A stretch of 64,000 nt of DNA from Taibaiella helva (GCF_003545695.1 NZ_QUZZ01000002.1:1-64000), one strand, 5' to 3'. Counted from the first letter of the stretch, positions 45,788-54,798 are shown. Numbers and translations are program-made. The notes: a model not told the origin generated them from the sequence alone.

Positions 45788-46549
45788 TCATTTCTTCAGC
45801 CCCGGGTATTTCATTTTCAGCCCGGTAAGGGTATCTTTCAACAAGCTGGCGACCAGGTAAGATTTGTACCAGTTCTGGTCCGAAGGGATAATATGCCAGG
45901 GCACCTCGTTGCAGGTGCTGAAGACCTCCTCGTAATATTTCCGGTACTGATCCCAGTTGTTGGATTCGATAAGGTCGTTCTCATTATACTTCCACATTTT
46001 GCGGGGGATCGACAGCCTTTCCTCCAGCCTTTTGTGCTGCTCTTCGTGCGACACGTGCAGGTAGAGCTTCAGGATATGGGTGTTGTCTTCTGTAAGGAGG
46101 CGCTCGAAATCATTGATCGCGCGCATGCGTTTCATGGCCGTTTTGTCATCGCACCAGCCATGAACACGGGTTACCAGCACATCCTCGTAATGGGAACGGT
46201 TGAACAGCTGGATTATGCCCCTCTCCGGTGTTTGCCGGTGAATGCGCCACAGGAAATCATGCGCAGCTTCTTCGGCAGTAGGTACCTTGAAGGAGGCCAC
46301 GCGCACACCCTGGGGATTCATGCTGGCGAAGACATCGCGGATAAGGCCGTCCTTACCCGAAGCGTCCATGCCCTGGATCACCAGCAGCAGGGAATGCTTG
46401 CTTTCGGCGTAGAGCAGGTTTTGCAGCTCGTCCAGCTCCTGGAGCAATGCCAGGGTCTTTCCTTTGGTCTCTTCCTTGTCCATGCCTTTGGGAGCGCGGG
46501 TGCCGATCTTTTCCAGATCAAAGCTGTTTTTTGTTTTCTCTTTTGCCAT
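45788..46549 (-). CDS. PPK2-family polyphosphate kinase
   Basis: 253 aa. The Walker A motif GMDASGKDG (60-68) and the family motif FNRSHYEDV (116-124), followed by RKMWKYNENDLIESNNWDQYRKYYEEV, place it in the PPK2 family, which transfers phosphate from polyphosphate to nucleotides or the reverse. Class assignment (AMP or ADP phosphorylation, or both) is not possible from motifs alone. No ppk1 is in the window. It is a stand-alone gene. Confidence 0.93.
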   Translation of the reverse strand: MAKEKTKNSFDLEKIGTRAPKGMDKEETKGKTLALLQELDELQNLLYAESKHSLLLVIQGMDASGKDGLIRDVFASMNPQGVRVASFKVPTAEEAAHDFLWRIHRQTPERGIIQLFNRSHYEDVLVTRVHGWCDDKTAMKRMRAINDFERLLTEDNTHILKLYLHVSHEEQHKRLEERLSIPRKMWKYNENDLIESNNWDQYRKYYEEVFSTCNEVPWHIIPSDQNWYKSYLVASLLKDTLTGLKMKYPGLKK

Positions 46550-46568
46550 AGTGTATGATCATTTGAGG

Positions 46569-46588
46569 AGACCTTGCATGCAAGGTCT
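46569..46588. repeat. Palindrome of the AGAC-TTGCA family
   Basis: The perfect 20-nt palindrome AGACCTTGCATGCAAGGTCT is followed by GTGCC. Its layout (AGAC + N + TTGCA mirrored, then GTGCC) matches the pair of elements at 60041-60065 and 60158-60182. Confidence 0.75.
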
Positions 46589-46616
46589 GTGCCCGGATAT
46601 TCTTGATACTTGCAGG

Positions 46617-46636
46617 AGCCGTTGCCAGCAACGGCT
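46617..46636. repeat. Palindrome AGCCGTTG-CCAG-CAACGGCT
   Basis: An 8-bp hairpin with a 4-nt loop, followed by GTAC. A half-copy (CAACGGCTGTAC) appears about 50 nt further on, near 46683-46695. It may be a sibling of the palindrome at 46569-46588. Confidence 0.65.
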
Positions 46637-46698
46637 GTACAAAATGATTCTTCCTTTAAGGCTTCTATGAGCCACTGTAATACAACGGCTGTACGAAA

Positions 46699-48888
46699 TT
46701 ACTCCTTTCCCATCAGCATGGCCTGCTTGCGATAGGCTTTGATAAAGATCGCGCCCAGGTTCTTGTTGGGCGGTACATAATCGCTGAACAGGTCGTTGAT
46801 GCCTGCGCCCCGGCCGGCAAAGTATTTGGAAAGGTTTTGCCACATGCTGATCCAGTTCACATCTTTCCCCGCCAGCAGCACATCATTCAGGGCGCTGATG
46901 ATCGGCACGTTCACGGCATAGGCGCCGATCTGCTTCGACGAGATAATGTGGGCATCGGGCGAGCTGTTGAGCACCTTACTCAGGTTGTGGTAGCCGCCGC
47001 AGGAGCCCAGGATCACGATCTTAACCGAAGTCTGCAGGTGTTCCAGCGTGGTGGGCAGGTAATAGCTGTGCCCGCGGTGGATCACTACGGAAGGGTGAAT
47101 GTTGTTGTCGTCGAGGTACTGTTGCAGCTTGGTTTGGGCGAATACGTCGTTCTCTTCCGCTTCTTCCGGCAGGGGTACATTCACAAAGATCCTGACCGGG
47201 TTGGCGCCGGTCGAGCTGATGGCCGCCCAGTATTGGTTCTGCTCTATCTTCCATTTGGCATTGCGGAACAGGTTCAGGTAGCCGCGGTAAGCCCCCATAC
47301 CATCTTTATCGCCGTAAAAGAAGACCTGCTGCACCACATCGCCCTGCTCATCTTTAAGGGAGGCATAAGGGACGTAGGTGATAGGAGGCAGCAGATCACT
47401 GACATTAGCGTTCAGCTGCTCCGCATTTTCGGCGCTGTTGAAGATTGTGTACAAAAGGGCATAAACGATGACGCCTTTTTCATTGACCTTTTTCTCGTAA
47501 TTGGTACGGATCTCTTCCTTCAGGAAGGCGATCAGCTTGGGATCGTTGATGCTGCCGAAGGCATCGGCCACATCCACGGCATCTTCCAGGTCGTCCATCG
47601 GTCCCTGTTCCAGGTTGGCCACAAATTCTTTCATCAGCTCGTTCTTGGCATTTTCTTCCATGGAGGCCAGGAAAGGGGAGAGCTTGTTGTAACCGGCCGC
47701 CATACGGAGGAAGGTGCGGAAGTGGCTTTTCTGCACTTTGGCCAGGAAAGCGTCGCCGCTGGTTGGCTTCATCTTTTCCATCATACGGTCAAACATCCAT
47801 GTGAAGCTGCTGGTATAGATCTCATCCTGGCTGCCGATCATCATGAAATAGAGGTCTTCCGCATTAAAGTCCATCAGGGATTTGAAGCGTACAGGGGCCG
47901 GGGAATCGTGGAGCTCGTTGACCACCCGCACAAACTGCAGTCCGCGGAAATTGATCTCCTCTTCGATCGCCTTGTTGGCAACAGATTGTCCCTGCATTCT
48001 CAGGTTGACCAGGGCCTGGAAATAAGCCTTGGGATCGTTGGCAATACCGTCGACTGCGGCGATGGTGGTCTTGCCTTCATAAATTTCTGCAACAAAAGGC
48101 AATACCTTCTGCGGATTTTTGGCCTGGTCGGCAATGGCCACGATCACTTTTACAAAAGGATCCTGGTTGCGCCGGACGGCCGCGCTCAGGCTGCTGGTAG
48201 AGCTGGCATAGGTGAGAATGGTGCCGGGCATTACCTGCGCAGCGGCCGCGATCACCGGGTCGGCATAGCTTTCCCTGGCAAACTGGGGCAGCCGCTGGAT
48301 CATCATCTCCGGCTTGGCTTTGCCTACCGAGGCGAACACAATGCTTTTCAGCTCGGGATGATCGTCGAACAGTTCGCTGTTGTCGAGTGTATAAATATTG
48401 TCATTGGCTTTTACATAATCGGCCAGCCGGTCCTGCTCACGGGCCAGCATCAGCTCTTCAAAATTGTCCACCGATTTTTTGATATAGGCTGCATCATCGG
48501 GGCCCGAGCCGCGGGCGTTGAGCCGGCGCAGCATGTTGGCCAGCGCACGATGGTACTGGATTTTGGTCTGGTGGGGAATGTTCATATTCTCGATATGGAT
48601 CATGATCCGGGGCGCCTTTACCAGCAAGGCCTGGACCAATATACCGGAAACGGTAGGATCTTCCAGCTCGATCTTTCCATCAACCTCCCCATCGCGCAGG
48701 TCGGCTTTTTTTACCTGTTCCTTCACCTTGTCGGTGAACATAGCCCGGTTAGTGGGAATGGGGTTAAGGAGCGTATCGATCTGCCAGGGGGCAGGGGCGG
48801 GATCCGTCTTGTGTTGCTGGGCGGCAGCATCGGCGCCCAGGAGCAGGGCCAGGCCGGATGCGAATAGAATAGGGGTGGTGCGTTTCAT
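46699..48888 (-). CDS. Large exported protein with putative clan CD peptidase-like C-terminus (copy 1)
   Basis: 729 aa from the ATG at 48888. Signal peptide ends GADAAAQ. I do not recognise a named family. The middle (about 60-500) is helical, with conserved tracts such as LANMLRRLN and DSPAPVRFKSLMDFN. Near the C-terminus, VIHRGHSYYL (H604, H607) and KIVILGSCGGYHNL (C630) end predicted strands in the order His then Cys, as in clan CD peptidases (caspase, gingipain, CHAT). The 23-residue His-to-Cys spacing is shorter than in classic members, so this is a hypothesis. The second copy (49121-51352) has the same spacing. The tail YVPPNKNLGAIFIKAYRK is shared by both. Confidence 0.8.
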   Translation of the reverse strand: MKRTTPILFASGLALLLGADAAAQQHKTDPAPAPWQIDTLLNPIPTNRAMFTDKVKEQVKKADLRDGEVDGKIELEDPTVSGILVQALLVKAPRIMIHIENMNIPHQTKIQYHRALANMLRRLNARGSGPDDAAYIKKSVDNFEELMLAREQDRLADYVKANDNIYTLDNSELFDDHPELKSIVFASVGKAKPEMMIQRLPQFARESYADPVIAAAAQVMPGTILTYASSTSSLSAAVRRNQDPFVKVIVAIADQAKNPQKVLPFVAEIYEGKTTIAAVDGIANDPKAYFQALVNLRMQGQSVANKAIEEEINFRGLQFVRVVNELHDSPAPVRFKSLMDFNAEDLYFMMIGSQDEIYTSSFTWMFDRMMEKMKPTSGDAFLAKVQKSHFRTFLRMAAGYNKLSPFLASMEENAKNELMKEFVANLEQGPMDDLEDAVDVADAFGSINDPKLIAFLKEEIRTNYEKKVNEKGVIVYALLYTIFNSAENAEQLNANVSDLLPPITYVPYASLKDEQGDVVQQVFFYGDKDGMGAYRGYLNLFRNAKWKIEQNQYWAAISSTGANPVRIFVNVPLPEEAEENDVFAQTKLQQYLDDNNIHPSVVIHRGHSYYLPTTLEHLQTSVKIVILGSCGGYHNLSKVLNSSPDAHIISSKQIGAYAVNVPIISALNDVLLAGKDVNWISMWQNLSKYFAGRGAGINDLFSDYVPPNKNLGAIFIKAYRKQAMLMGKE

Positions 48889-49120
48889 ATACGTGCGGTA
48901 AAGAGAACAAAATATCATCAGGAGCAGGCGCAGGCGCCTTGCGGTTTATCCAGGAAGCAGCAAATACCAGGCCAAACTCAAAATCTGACATAAAGGTATT
49001 AACTTTTAGACAGCTGTCGTTCGCCGCTGTTCCGGGAACAGGGCATCTGCATTTTGCCCCGGAAACAAGAACTGCCCGGAATGCATAGCGAATCCGGGCA
49101 GCTTAAGAGGTACAGGTCAT

Positions 49121-51352
49121 TTAGCTTTCAGCATCATTCTTCAAAGCCATTTTACGATAAGCCTTGATGAAGATCGCGCCCAGGTTTTTGTTTGGCGGTA
49201 CATAATCGCTGAACAGGTCTTTTTCCTGGGCGCCGCGGCTGTTGAAATATTTGTTCAGCTCAGACCAGGAATTGATCCAGTCGATATCCTGGCCCTGCAG
49301 CAATTGGGAGAACATAGTACGGATGATCGGCTCGTTCACGCTTTTCGATCCCACTTGCTTGGAAGAGATGATATTGGCATCGGGCGCTTTGTCCAACACC
49401 TGTGCCAGGTTATGATAACCGCCGCAGGAACCCAGCATCACCACTTTTACTTCCGGTGTCAGGTTCTCGAGCGAGCCGCCCAGATGGTAACTATGGCCGC
49501 GATGGATGACCATGGTGGGCACGATCTCTTTCTCTGTAAGGTATTTTTGCAGGGCACGTTGGGCTTCTTCGTCTTTGGGTTCCTCCAGGGGGAGGTTGGC
49601 GTAAACGATAATAGGATGGTCGCCTATAGAAGTAAAGGTCATCCAGTCCTTGTTGCTGCTTACCTTCCATTTCGCCGCAGGGAAGTTGGATTTAAAGCTG
49701 GCAAAGGAGCTGCGGCCATCTTCATCGCCGTAGAAAAAAGTTTGCACGATCACTTCGCCTTTGGCGTTCTTCAGCGATTCATAGGGAACGAAAGTAATGG
49801 GGGGGATCACGCTCAGCTGGCCGCTCAGCTCGGTTGAATTGTCGGCACTGTTGAAGATCGTGCTCAGCAGGCCGTATACGATCACACCCTTCTCGCTTTC
49901 CTTATTGTTGGCGCCATAGGTCCTTTCGTAATTGCTTTTGATCTCATTTTTGAGAAAGTCGATCAGCTTGGGGTCGGTAATGCTGCCGAAGGCATCGGCT
50001 ACATCCACGGCGTCTTCAAGCTCGTCCTCGTCCCCTTTTTCCAGGTTGGCCACGAACTCTTTCATCAGAGCGCTTTTCTTATCCTCCTCCATAGAAGACA
50101 GGAAGGGGGAAAGCTTGTTGTAGCCGGCCGCCATACGGATAAAGGTGCGGAAATGACTTTTGTTTACCTTATCCAGCAGCTGATCGCCGCTCAACGGCTT
50201 CATTTTTTCCAGCATGCGGTCAAACATCCAGGTGAAGCTGCTGGTATAGATCTCATCCTGGCTGCCGATCATCATAAAATACAGGTCTTCGGCATCGAAA
50301 TCCATCAGGGATTTAAAGCGTACCGGGGCAGGGGAGTCGTGCAGGCGGTTCACTTCGCGCACCAGCTCCAGGCCGCGGAGGTTCAGCTCCTGGTCTACTG
50401 CTTTTTCAGAAATATTATTGCCCTCTGTTTTAAGTCCAACCAGGGCCTTATAGTAGGCTTTGGGATTGGCGGTAATGGCATCGACCTCGCGGATGGTTCT
50501 TTTCTTGTTGTAGATCTCGGTGAGGAAAGGCAGGGCCTTGAGCGGAGTCTTGGATTCGGTGCCGATCTGAACGATCGTCTGCACCAGCGGGTCTTTGTTG
50601 CGGCGTACGGCCGAGCTTAAAGCGCTGGTCGAGGTAGCATAAGTAAGAATAGTGCCGGGCACGATCTTCGCTGCCGCGGCAATCACAGGATCGGCATAGG
50701 ATTCGCGGGCAAACTCGGGCAGCCTTTTGATCATGATCTCCGGCTTGGCTTTGCCCACCGCTTCAAATACATAGGCCTTGGCCTCGGGGTATTCGTTCAG
50801 CAGCTCGCTGTTGTCGAGCGTATAGATATTGTCGTTTTGCTTTACGAATTCCATTACACGGTTCTGCTCGCGGGCCAGCATCAGCTCTTCGAAATTGGTT
50901 ACAGAACGCTTGATATAAGTCGCGTTGTCGGGTGTCAGCGGACGGGCATTGAGCCGGCGCATCATAGCCTCAAGAGAACGGTGGTATTGTATCTTCTTTT
51001 GCGGGGTGGCCGCCGGCAGGTTTTCGATATGGATTAAGATCAGGGGCACCTGTTTGAGCAGGGCCTGGGTCACGGTATGCGACACGGCAGTATCCTCCAG
51101 CTCGATAATGCCATCGGCGGCGCCATCTTTCATATCGGCCTTCTTCACCTGCTTCTCGACATTGCCGGTAAACATTTGCCGGTTGATGGGAATGGGAGCG
51201 ATCAGGGTATCCACTTCCCAGGGTTCCAGCTTTTCGATCTTTTCTTTTTTCTTATCCTTCTTTTTCTTCTTCTTTTGGGCGAAGGCATCGGGAGCGGCCA
51301 GTATGGTCAGGGAGGTAATAAAAAGGAATAGTAGTGCAGCTTTTCTATTCAT
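49121..51352 (-). CDS. Large exported protein with putative clan CD peptidase-like C-terminus (copy 2)
   Basis: 743 aa from the ATG at 51352. Signal peptide ends AAPDAFAQ, followed at once by a lysine-rich tract (about residues 27-40, mostly K). Otherwise collinear with copy 1 over the full length, with long identical tracts. H617-R-G-H620-S and G-S-C643-G-G-Y are conserved with the same 23-residue spacing, and the strand before Cys is VKVVMLGS. Spacer to copy 1 is 232 nt with no separate promoter evident. The pair arose by tandem duplication. Function unknown; an exported peptidase or a structural relative without activity are both possible. Confidence 0.82.
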   Translation of the reverse strand: MNRKAALLFLFITSLTILAAPDAFAQKKKKKKDKKKEKIEKLEPWEVDTLIAPIPINRQMFTGNVEKQVKKADMKDGAADGIIELEDTAVSHTVTQALLKQVPLILIHIENLPAATPQKKIQYHRSLEAMMRRLNARPLTPDNATYIKRSVTNFEELMLAREQNRVMEFVKQNDNIYTLDNSELLNEYPEAKAYVFEAVGKAKPEIMIKRLPEFARESYADPVIAAAAKIVPGTILTYATSTSALSSAVRRNKDPLVQTIVQIGTESKTPLKALPFLTEIYNKKRTIREVDAITANPKAYYKALVGLKTEGNNISEKAVDQELNLRGLELVREVNRLHDSPAPVRFKSLMDFDAEDLYFMMIGSQDEIYTSSFTWMFDRMLEKMKPLSGDQLLDKVNKSHFRTFIRMAAGYNKLSPFLSSMEEDKKSALMKEFVANLEKGDEDELEDAVDVADAFGSITDPKLIDFLKNEIKSNYERTYGANNKESEKGVIVYGLLSTIFNSADNSTELSGQLSVIPPITFVPYESLKNAKGEVIVQTFFYGDEDGRSSFASFKSNFPAAKWKVSSNKDWMTFTSIGDHPIIVYANLPLEEPKDEEAQRALQKYLTEKEIVPTMVIHRGHSYHLGGSLENLTPEVKVVMLGSCGGYHNLAQVLDKAPDANIISSKQVGSKSVNEPIIRTMFSQLLQGQDIDWINSWSELNKYFNSRGAQEKDLFSDYVPPNKNLGAIFIKAYRKMALKNDAES

Positions 51353-51627
51353 AAGGTACAACAATGAGGTTGGCTTGGCAAGAGGCAAGCAATGATTTGA
51401 TTGTGATCGCTAAAATTAAGCTATTGCCTGTAGCCTTAAAGACGCTTTAGCAATAATTTATGTTTAACCAGCGCTTTAAAAAGGAGTTATAAAATTTCAG
51501 GACCGGTCCGGACCGGTATAAAGGCTGAAAGGATAAAGCGCGGGCTGACCTGTTGCTTCTGTAAAAGCCGTATTTTTGCAGCCTTTATATCCCAGCGGCG
51601 CTATCCGGGCTGCGCCCTTTACCGAAT

Positions 51628-52572
51628 ATGTTCAAAAGCTATCTGAGAATTCAACCCGTAGCAGTACAGCTGCTCGTTTTCCTTTCTTTCTGGTGCGCGC
51701 TGATGCTGCTCAGCCTGTTTATTCAGCCCCTTTATATAAAGGCAGCAGCCGGTATCAGTTCCGCGCAGATGGAGCATTTCCTTGAAAATGATATTTATCA
51801 TTACCCCAATCTGATCTTTGTTTCCAATGCTTTGTTCCAGGTCTTTTCCTTCCTGGTGCCGGCATTGGTATATGCTTACCTGGCCGATCCTTCGCCCCGC
51901 GCTTACCTGGGCCTGGTGAAGCCTGCGCGCGCGATAGGCATTGCCGGCATTATTGTGATGACCTTCGGGCTGCTTTGCTTTACCGGCGCTATTGCCGAGT
52001 GGACGGCGCAGCTGGACCTGGGGCAATCGTCCAAAGAGCTGGACCGCCAGCGGGAAGGGTTTATCAATGCCTACCTGAATGCCGGCAGCGGCTGGGCAGT
52101 ACTGCGCAGCATTCTGCTGATCGCCCTGGTACCGGCTATCTGTGAAGAGCTGTTCTTCCGCGGCGTCATCCTGAAGTTTGCCCAGTCTATGTTCCGGCGC
52201 TGGTGGCTGTCCATCGGCGTGTCTGCCTTCCTGTTCACGCTCTTTCATGCCAGCGTATCCGAATTCCTGCCCATCTTCATCGCCGGTGTCGTGCTGGGCT
52301 GGGTGTATTATATTACCGGCAGCATGTGGATGAGTATCCTGCTGCACCTGCTATTCAACGGCATCCAGGCGCTGGTGGGCATTTACGCCACGCCTGCTAT
52401 GGAAAAATCACTGGAAGGCGCCGGTCCTACGGTCATCGCTTTTGCGATCGGAGCCATGCTGCTCGCCGGCAGCATTTTTTTCCTGTACCGGAAACGGACG
52501 CCCTTGCCCGATAGCTGGAGCGTAGCGGCCGGCAACAACGCCGGCGGCTGGCTGCCCGAAAAAGATGCCTGA
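51628..52572 (+). CDS. CPBP-family intramembrane metalloprotease (Rce1-like)
   Basis: 314 aa, about eight membrane segments. The CPBP motifs are present: PAICEELFFRGVI (EExxxR), FTLFHASVSEFLPIFIAGVVLGWVY and LLHLLFNGIQAL, which supply the two Glu and the His/Asn of the metal site. Such proteins cleave or bind membrane-embedded peptides. It lies 39 nt upstream of cdsA in the same direction, a common arrangement in Bacteroidota. The substrate is unknown. Confidence 0.9.
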   Translation: MFKSYLRIQPVAVQLLVFLSFWCALMLLSLFIQPLYIKAAAGISSAQMEHFLENDIYHYPNLIFVSNALFQVFSFLVPALVYAYLADPSPRAYLGLVKPARAIGIAGIIVMTFGLLCFTGAIAEWTAQLDLGQSSKELDRQREGFINAYLNAGSGWAVLRSILLIALVPAICEELFFRGVILKFAQSMFRRWWLSIGVSAFLFTLFHASVSEFLPIFIAGVVLGWVYYITGSMWMSILLHLLFNGIQALVGIYATPAMEKSLEGAGPTVIAFAIGAMLLAGSIFFLYRKRTPLPDSWSVAAGNNAGGWLPEKDA

Positions 52573-52611
52573 GTCCCTTAATCATTAATCCAAGAAACCG
52601 TACAACCCGGA

Positions 52612-53430
52612 ATGAACTGGCCCGTATTTTTTACCCGATTGGGTTCTGCTATTGTCTTTGCGATCATTATGATGCTGGGACTTCTCTACCCGCACCTTTC
52701 GGCAATTTTTGTGCTGGCCCTGCTGATCCAGTTCCTTTGTATCCGCGAGTTTTTCGCGCTGATCGCAAAGATCTTCCCCGACCAGTATTTCCCCGGCTGG
52801 CTCCTGTGGTTTACCCAGGTAGCCGCTGTGCTGGTGGTGCTTAGTGTTCCTATGGTGGCTGTAACGCCGGGTTACGCTTTTATCTTAATGCTGTGCCCGG
52901 TTTTGATCCTGCTGGGTACCATACTCCATAAAAGGACCGGGCTGGTAGCCGGCTTTGCCGCGATTACCGGCCTTATCTATATTGCCCTGCCCATGGCTTT
53001 CCTGGTTACCCTGCGGGGCATTGATTGGGTCATTCCGCTGGCCCTCATCTTAATGATCTGGATGAACGATACCATGGCCTATATCGTCGGATCCTTTATC
53101 GGAAAAACACCTTTCAGCCCCATTTCTCCCAAAAAGACCTGGGAAGGTACGGCCGGAGGCGCCTTGCTTACCATCGCCGGTGCGGCGGTGTGGGGCTATT
53201 ACGCCCCCCGGCAGGAATATGTCATGATCGACTGGATGGTGCTGGCGTTGTGCGCCGCCGTGGCCGGTACTGCTGGCGACCTGCTGGAATCTAAGCTCAA
53301 GCGCCTGGCCGGCATCAAAGATTCCGGTAATATAATGCCGGGACATGGCGGCGCGCTGGACCGCTTCGACTCCCTGCTGGTTACCCTGCCCTTCGCCTTT
53401 TGCTACGTTATGCTGTTTATGATCCGGTGA
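52612..53430 (+). CDS. cdsA: Phosphatidate cytidylyltransferase CdsA
   Basis: 272 aa. CdsA makes CDP-diacylglycerol from phosphatidate and CTP, the branch point for phospholipids. About eight membrane segments, with the C-terminal signature SKLKRLAGIKDSGNIMPGHGGALDRFDS and the internal MNDTMAYIVGSFIGKTPFSPISPKKTWEG. Good length for the family. The next gene is psd, so CDP-DAG synthesis and phosphatidylethanolamine formation are neighbours. Confidence 0.95.
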   Translation: MNWPVFFTRLGSAIVFAIIMMLGLLYPHLSAIFVLALLIQFLCIREFFALIAKIFPDQYFPGWLLWFTQVAAVLVVLSVPMVAVTPGYAFILMLCPVLILLGTILHKRTGLVAGFAAITGLIYIALPMAFLVTLRGIDWVIPLALILMIWMNDTMAYIVGSFIGKTPFSPISPKKTWEGTAGGALLTIAGAAVWGYYAPRQEYVMIDWMVLALCAAVAGTAGDLLESKLKRLAGIKDSGNIMPGHGGALDRFDSLLVTLPFAFCYVMLFMIR

Positions 53431-53438
53431 AGACAGTG

Positions 53439-53446
53439 TATCTTTG
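53439..53446 (+). promoter_or_regulatory. -7 promoter element upstream of psd
   Basis: TATCTTTG matches TAnnTTTG and lies 9 nt past the cdsA stop. A TTTA at 53416-53419 takes the -33 place with a 19-nt gap. The resulting leader to the psd ATG would be about 115 nt and contain the short tandem repeat at 53519-53566. Confidence 0.55.
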
Positions 53447-53518
53447 TAGACTGCAATTCAAAAGTCTGAATTCCAAAATATAAAATCAAAAACACTTACA
53501 ATCGCTTACATCCAGGCT

Positions 53519-53566
53519 CTTGTATCTAGTATCTAACATCTCATATCTAAAGTCTAACATCTCAAC
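53519..53566. repeat. TCTAAYA/TCTCATA short tandem repeat directly before psd
   Basis: About six to seven imperfect copies of a 7-nt unit (ATCTAGT, ATCTAAC, ATCTCAT, ATCTAAA, GTCTAAC, ATCTCAA) run up to the psd ATG. The unit recurs at 19460-19494 and 43391-43437. Confidence 0.8.
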
Positions 53567-54220
53567 ATGTACATTCACCGCGAAGGTTACATCCACATCC
53601 TGATTGCCACCATTCTGTGGATCGGCGTCTCCTGGCTCAATTATCATTTTCTTTATTCTATACCCGTATTGTATTGGCTGATACAGATCGTGTTTTTCCT
53701 GCTCTGGTTCTGGGTGCTCTGGTTCTTCCGTATTCCCATCCGGAAATTTACCGAAGGCGAAAATGTGATCGTTGCTCCGGCCGATGGAAAGGTGGTCGTG
53801 ATTGAAGAAACCGAAGAAGGTGAGTATTTCAAGGATAAAAGACTGCAGGTATCGATCTTTATGTCGCCCCTGAATGTGCATGTCAACCGCAGCCCCATTA
53901 CCGGTAAGGTCGACTATGTCAAATACCATCCGGGGAAGTACCTGGTGGCCTGGCATCCCAAATCATCGACAGAGAACGAGCGCACTACGGTGGTGGTAAG
54001 CAATAATCATGTAACTTTACTGATGCGCCAGATTGCCGGCGCTATGGCCCGCCGCATCAAGTATTATGTAAAGGATGGCGATGCGATCCGGCAGAATGCT
54101 GAATTCGGCTTTATCCGTTTCGGGTCGCGGGTCGATGTCTTTTTCCCCGTAGGCACCAAGATTGATGTAAAAATTGGAGAGGCGGTAAAAGGTGGCCAGA
54201 CAGTGCTGGCCAGGATTTAA
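53567..54220 (+). CDS. psd: Phosphatidylserine decarboxylase
   Basis: 217 aa. Psd converts phosphatidylserine to phosphatidylethanolamine; the proenzyme cuts itself between Gly and Ser to create a pyruvoyl group. G186-S187 in FIRFGSRVDVFFP is the probable cleavage site. Two N-terminal membrane segments (about 10-27 and 33-55) precede the catalytic domain with PADGKVVVIEE, FMSPLNVHVNRSP and NERTTVVVSN. It is the short PSD form usual in Bacteroidota. Located downstream of cdsA. Confidence 0.94.
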   Translation: MYIHREGYIHILIATILWIGVSWLNYHFLYSIPVLYWLIQIVFFLLWFWVLWFFRIPIRKFTEGENVIVAPADGKVVVIEETEEGEYFKDKRLQVSIFMSPLNVHVNRSPITGKVDYVKYHPGKYLVAWHPKSSTENERTTVVVSNNHVTLLMRQIAGAMARRIKYYVKDGDAIRQNAEFGFIRFGSRVDVFFPVGTKIDVKIGEAVKGGQTVLARI

Positions 54221-54269
54221 ACCATACAGGCCCCAGGCCTGTTCTTAAAAAATAATTGTAACGCTATTT

Positions 54270-54773
54270 ATGGCTTTTAAGAAAATAGAAGATAACGAGC
54301 AGCGCCAGCGGAAAAAGAAGATCGTGGAGCGCTTTAAGAACAGGGTGCCCTTGCCCGCTATGAAAGACCGGAAGCAGCAGGATGTATATATCATCGATGC
54401 CGCATTGAAGGCCTTATACAATGACGGCGACAAAGTGACCCGTTCCCTGCAGGATGATGTTCTGAACCCCAACCATATCCGTATTTCTGAGAAGGATGCA
54501 GCGCGCATCTGGGATATTATGATCAATACCGGCCTCGTGCATTCCCTTATCGGTTTTGGCAACTCAGGCAAGCTTTCCCTGACCAATGACGGTTACCAGC
54601 TCATGAACCAGTTTGGAAGCTACAGTGCTTTCCTGGAAGAGAAAGACCGGGCGCAGCAGGGACAGCAGAACATGATGTTTCCCCAGTTCATCATTGAGCC
54701 TGCCGGAGACGATAAGGAAGAAAAGGAGAAGGGCGATGAGGATGAAGAGCAGAAAGCAGTAGGTAAAGCATAA
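54270..54773 (+). CDS. Small protein of unknown function with acidic C-terminus
   Basis: 167 aa. The basic N-terminus (KIEDNEQRQRKKKIVERFKNR) is followed by a winged-helix-like part (about 55-115: DAARIWDIMINTGLVHSLIGFG, then LSLTNDGYQLM), a Gln/Phe-rich stretch and a strongly acidic tail (GDDKEEKEKGDEDEEQK). No signal peptide. I do not recognise a family; the wHTH-like middle suggests nucleic-acid or protein binding, which is only an inference. It lies between psd and the IscA-type gene in the same direction. Confidence 0.75.
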   Translation: MAFKKIEDNEQRQRKKKIVERFKNRVPLPAMKDRKQQDVYIIDAALKALYNDGDKVTRSLQDDVLNPNHIRISEKDAARIWDIMINTGLVHSLIGFGNSGKLSLTNDGYQLMNQFGSYSAFLEEKDRAQQGQQNMMFPQFIIEPAGDDKEEKEKGDEDEEQKAVGKA

Positions 54774-54798
54774 GGATCAACATTAAAATATCAGTGTG

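Noticed and set aside
46837-48867. Long plus-strand open frame (676 codons) antisense to the first His-Cys paralog
   Set aside because: The minus-strand protein has a signal peptide and a full-length paralog next to it. The plus frame is a by-product of codon bias, as shown by the similar shorter shadow over the paralog.
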